A DNA stretch of 7,831 nucleotides, taken from positions 1 to 7,831 of the forward strand of contig JBDTCS010000044.1 of assembly GCA_039923455.1 (NCBI GenBank). The letters are read 5' to 3'. Positions 7,201 to 7,831 of the stretch are shown here, one piece after another; the stretch's first letter is position 1, and each line of letters begins with the position of its first letter. The DNA is from JBDTCS01 sp039923455. Its GTDB lineage: Bacteria; Bacteroidota; Ignavibacteria; Palsa-1295. The notes under the pieces were generated by a model, which saw nothing but the letters and a program-made list of their open reading frames with translations, did not search any database and was not told where the DNA came from. Made by a program: the position numbers and the translations under genes.

Positions 7201-7831
7201 ACATGAAAAATGGCAAGAGGATACGCGGCTTGTGCTGCTCTTGCCTCATGGATATGAAGGTCAAGGTCCGGAACATTCGAGCGCCCGCATCGAAAGATTT
7301 TTGCAATTGTGTGGTGAGAATAATTTGCAAGTAGTGAATCCAACTACGCCTGCGCAATATTTTCATCTGCTTCGAAGACAGATCATTCAAGAGTTTGCAC
7401 GCCCGCTTGTGGTGATGACACCTAAGAGTTTGCTTCGACTACCGGCTGCCGGTTCGGCGGTATCAGAGACGATGATGGGCGGTTTTCATCCCGTGCTCGA
7501 CGAGGCACTACTCACAAAATCCGAATGCATACGCATAGTTTTTTGTAGTGGAAAGTTGTTCTACGATTTGCTCGATGCTCGTTCGAAATCTTCGAACCAA
7601 AGGACCGCGATCGTTCGTCTTGAACAATTCTACCCGTTTCCAGCAGCGGCGCTGACCGAATTGCTCCGGAGCTACCCGAACGCCTCGGAATTCGTCTGGG
7701 CCCAAGAAGAGCCACAAAATATGGGCGGTTGGTTCTTCGTTAAAGACCGTATCGGTGTACTGCTTGGAACAAGCAACAAATTGCGATATGCGGGCAGGGC
7801 ATTCTCGGCGAGCCCAGCCACAGGTTTCTAC
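4217..7831 (+). CDS. odhA: Fused E2-E1 2-oxoglutarate dehydrogenase (OdhA/Kgd type), last residues outside window
   Basis: 1205 codons are open from ATG at 4217, the first start after an in-frame TAA at 4211, to the edge. Residues 26-54 are the E1-type N-terminal motif (NASYVESLLESY...W..YF), followed by a variable linker. Residues about 101-340 are an E2 succinyltransferase core (NMELSLTVPTATSIR, then YDHRIVQG at 309-316 with catalytic-type His311). No lipoyl domain or DKA lipoylation motif precedes it. Residues about 370-1205 are the thiamine-diphosphate E1 part, with HRGR at 544-547, GDAAFAG at 645-651 paired with NN at 678-679, GHNE at 747-750, EAQFGDFANGAQ at 974-985 and HGYEGQGPEHSSAR at 1011-1024. 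Known relatives are Corynebacterium OdhA and mycobacterial Kgd, which oxidatively decarboxylate 2-oxoglutarate to succinyl-CoA using lipoyl domains supplied in trans. The visible end (SATG-like SPATG) is near the family C terminus. The family call is secure. Decarboxylase side activity and allostery are not judged here. Confidence 0.96.
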   Translation, partial: MINDTKNPNLPSSRISAVLQEEFGGNASYVESLLESYTINPGLVDESWQSYFKGIVGGEGLPVVTPPESNSNGKSAMVTSLAGKPLTAKPLTGETVANSSALAGAAKKIVENMELSLTVPTATSIRTIPVKLLEENRRLINQYQAEQSKAKVSFTHLIAWALLRALDSFPQLKDGYVLSAGVPARLKRECVNLGIAIDLERRDGTRTLLVPNIKRADQLTFSEFHSAYDDVIQRARKGKLDTTDFENTTISLTNPGTIGTVGSVPRLMSGQSLILATGAIDYPAEYQAMSQEVLSQLGVGKVVQVTSTYDHRIVQGAESGGMLAKMQDLLLGKENFYDTVFKDLGLPYKPLRWATDTNPGVFGGDQSRQQMIKEARVLELINSYRVRGHLIANIDPLHAMPLHYHPELEMETYGLTIWDLDRTFITGGLGGVESATLREILDLLHRSYCGTVGIEYRHIQSKEEKVWLRAILESAPKAVPTEVRKALLWKLISAEQFEQFLHKNFLGQKRFSVEGSETVIAVLDQLIEGAVKRGVHDVVLGMAHRGRINVLANVLGHFCERIFTAFEGSVHPNFPADEGDVKYHQGAKAVRETQGKTAQLTLSPNPSHLEFVDAVVEGIARAKQDDLSVVRDESWARVLPVLMHGDAAFAGQGIVMETLNLAQLKGYRTGGTIHIIVNNQIGFTTSPEASRSTIYSTDVARMTQLPIFHINGDDPDAAYRCLEIALDYRQKFHKDVVLDLVGFRRLGHNESDEPSYTQPLMYARVKAHKGVRSIYVDRLVKEKVVTPEEAQALIEERNALYTDALQRAKAIVAAQIPMTELPAAINEEDGSTIVPSATTQDNVSEITKRVSIIPPDFHLNPKMVGQLAKRAKMGEGAINMDWAFAESLAFGSIVLDGTHVRLSGQDSGRGTFSQRHAVLYDIVTGQPWTPLSELRKENSSACFEVFDSSLSEQGVLGFEFGYSVESKRSLVLWEAQFGDFANGAQVIIDQFIAPSHEKWQEDTRLVLLLPHGYEGQGPEHSSARIERFLQLCGENNLQVVNPTTPAQYFHLLRRQIIQEFARPLVVMTPKSLLRLPAAGSAVSETMMGGFHPVLDEALLTKSECIRIVFCSGKLFYDLLDARSKSSNQRTAIVRLEQFYPFPAAALTELLRSYPNASEFVWAQEEPQNMGGWFFVKDRIGVLLGTSNKLRYAGRAFSASPATGFY
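4461..4490 (+). repeat. 15-base tandem duplication in the odhA linker
   Basis: CTGGAAAACCACTAA (4461-4475) is followed by CTGCAAAGCCACTAA (4476-4490), matching at 13 of 15 bases, and a further CTGGA starts a third partial copy. It encodes GKPLTAKPLTGE at about residues 83-94, in the linker between the N-terminal motif and the E2 core. The frame is kept. Slippage in an unconstrained linker is the simple explanation. Confidence 0.8.

Noticed and set aside
4366..7717. Many minus-strand frames and a few plus-strand frames within odhA
   Set aside because: All lie over a continuous plus-strand frame with complete family motifs. They are shadows of that gene.

Overview
The window holds two long genes that read away from each other, with an 857-base gap between them. 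Both run off the window, so both are partial. The left gene (minus strand, start at 3359) encodes an exported repetitive fibre-like protein. The right gene (plus strand, start at 4217) encodes a fused E2-E1 2-oxoglutarate dehydrogenase of the OdhA/Kgd kind, with perhaps 15 to 20 residues missing at its C terminus.

Organism: a Gram-negative-type bacterium is most likely. The head domain of the exported protein (ISYQGQLT..., then SPRTQLQSAPFA) is a pattern I associate with surface proteins of the Bacteroidota/Chlorobiota group, including Ignavibacteria- and Kapabacteria-like lineages. The fused dehydrogenase is best known from Actinobacteria. That combination makes the taxon uncertain; I lean to a Bacteroidota-Chlorobiota relative.

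Layout: 1-3359 (minus) is a signal peptide, a head domain, a stalk with short motifs, and then at least six tandem units of 123-134 residues that continue past the left edge. 3360-4216 is an AT-richer divergent control region with several short inverted repeats, a promoter-like segment near 3946-3984 and a possible structured leader near 4077-4142. No convincing gene lies there. 4217-7831 (plus) is the dehydrogenase: short E1-type N-terminal motif, variable linker, succinyltransferase-type E2 core without a lipoyl domain, then the thiamine-diphosphate E1 part.

The genes have no evident functional link: one is central carbon metabolism (TCA cycle), the other a probable cell-surface or secreted fibre. 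They share only the intergenic region. I see no RNA gene, insertion sequence, CRISPR array or phage module. I also found no clear new multi-gene system. The most interesting points are the unusual dehydrogenase architecture, the indel pattern and partial homogenisation of the repeat array, and the dyads between the genes.
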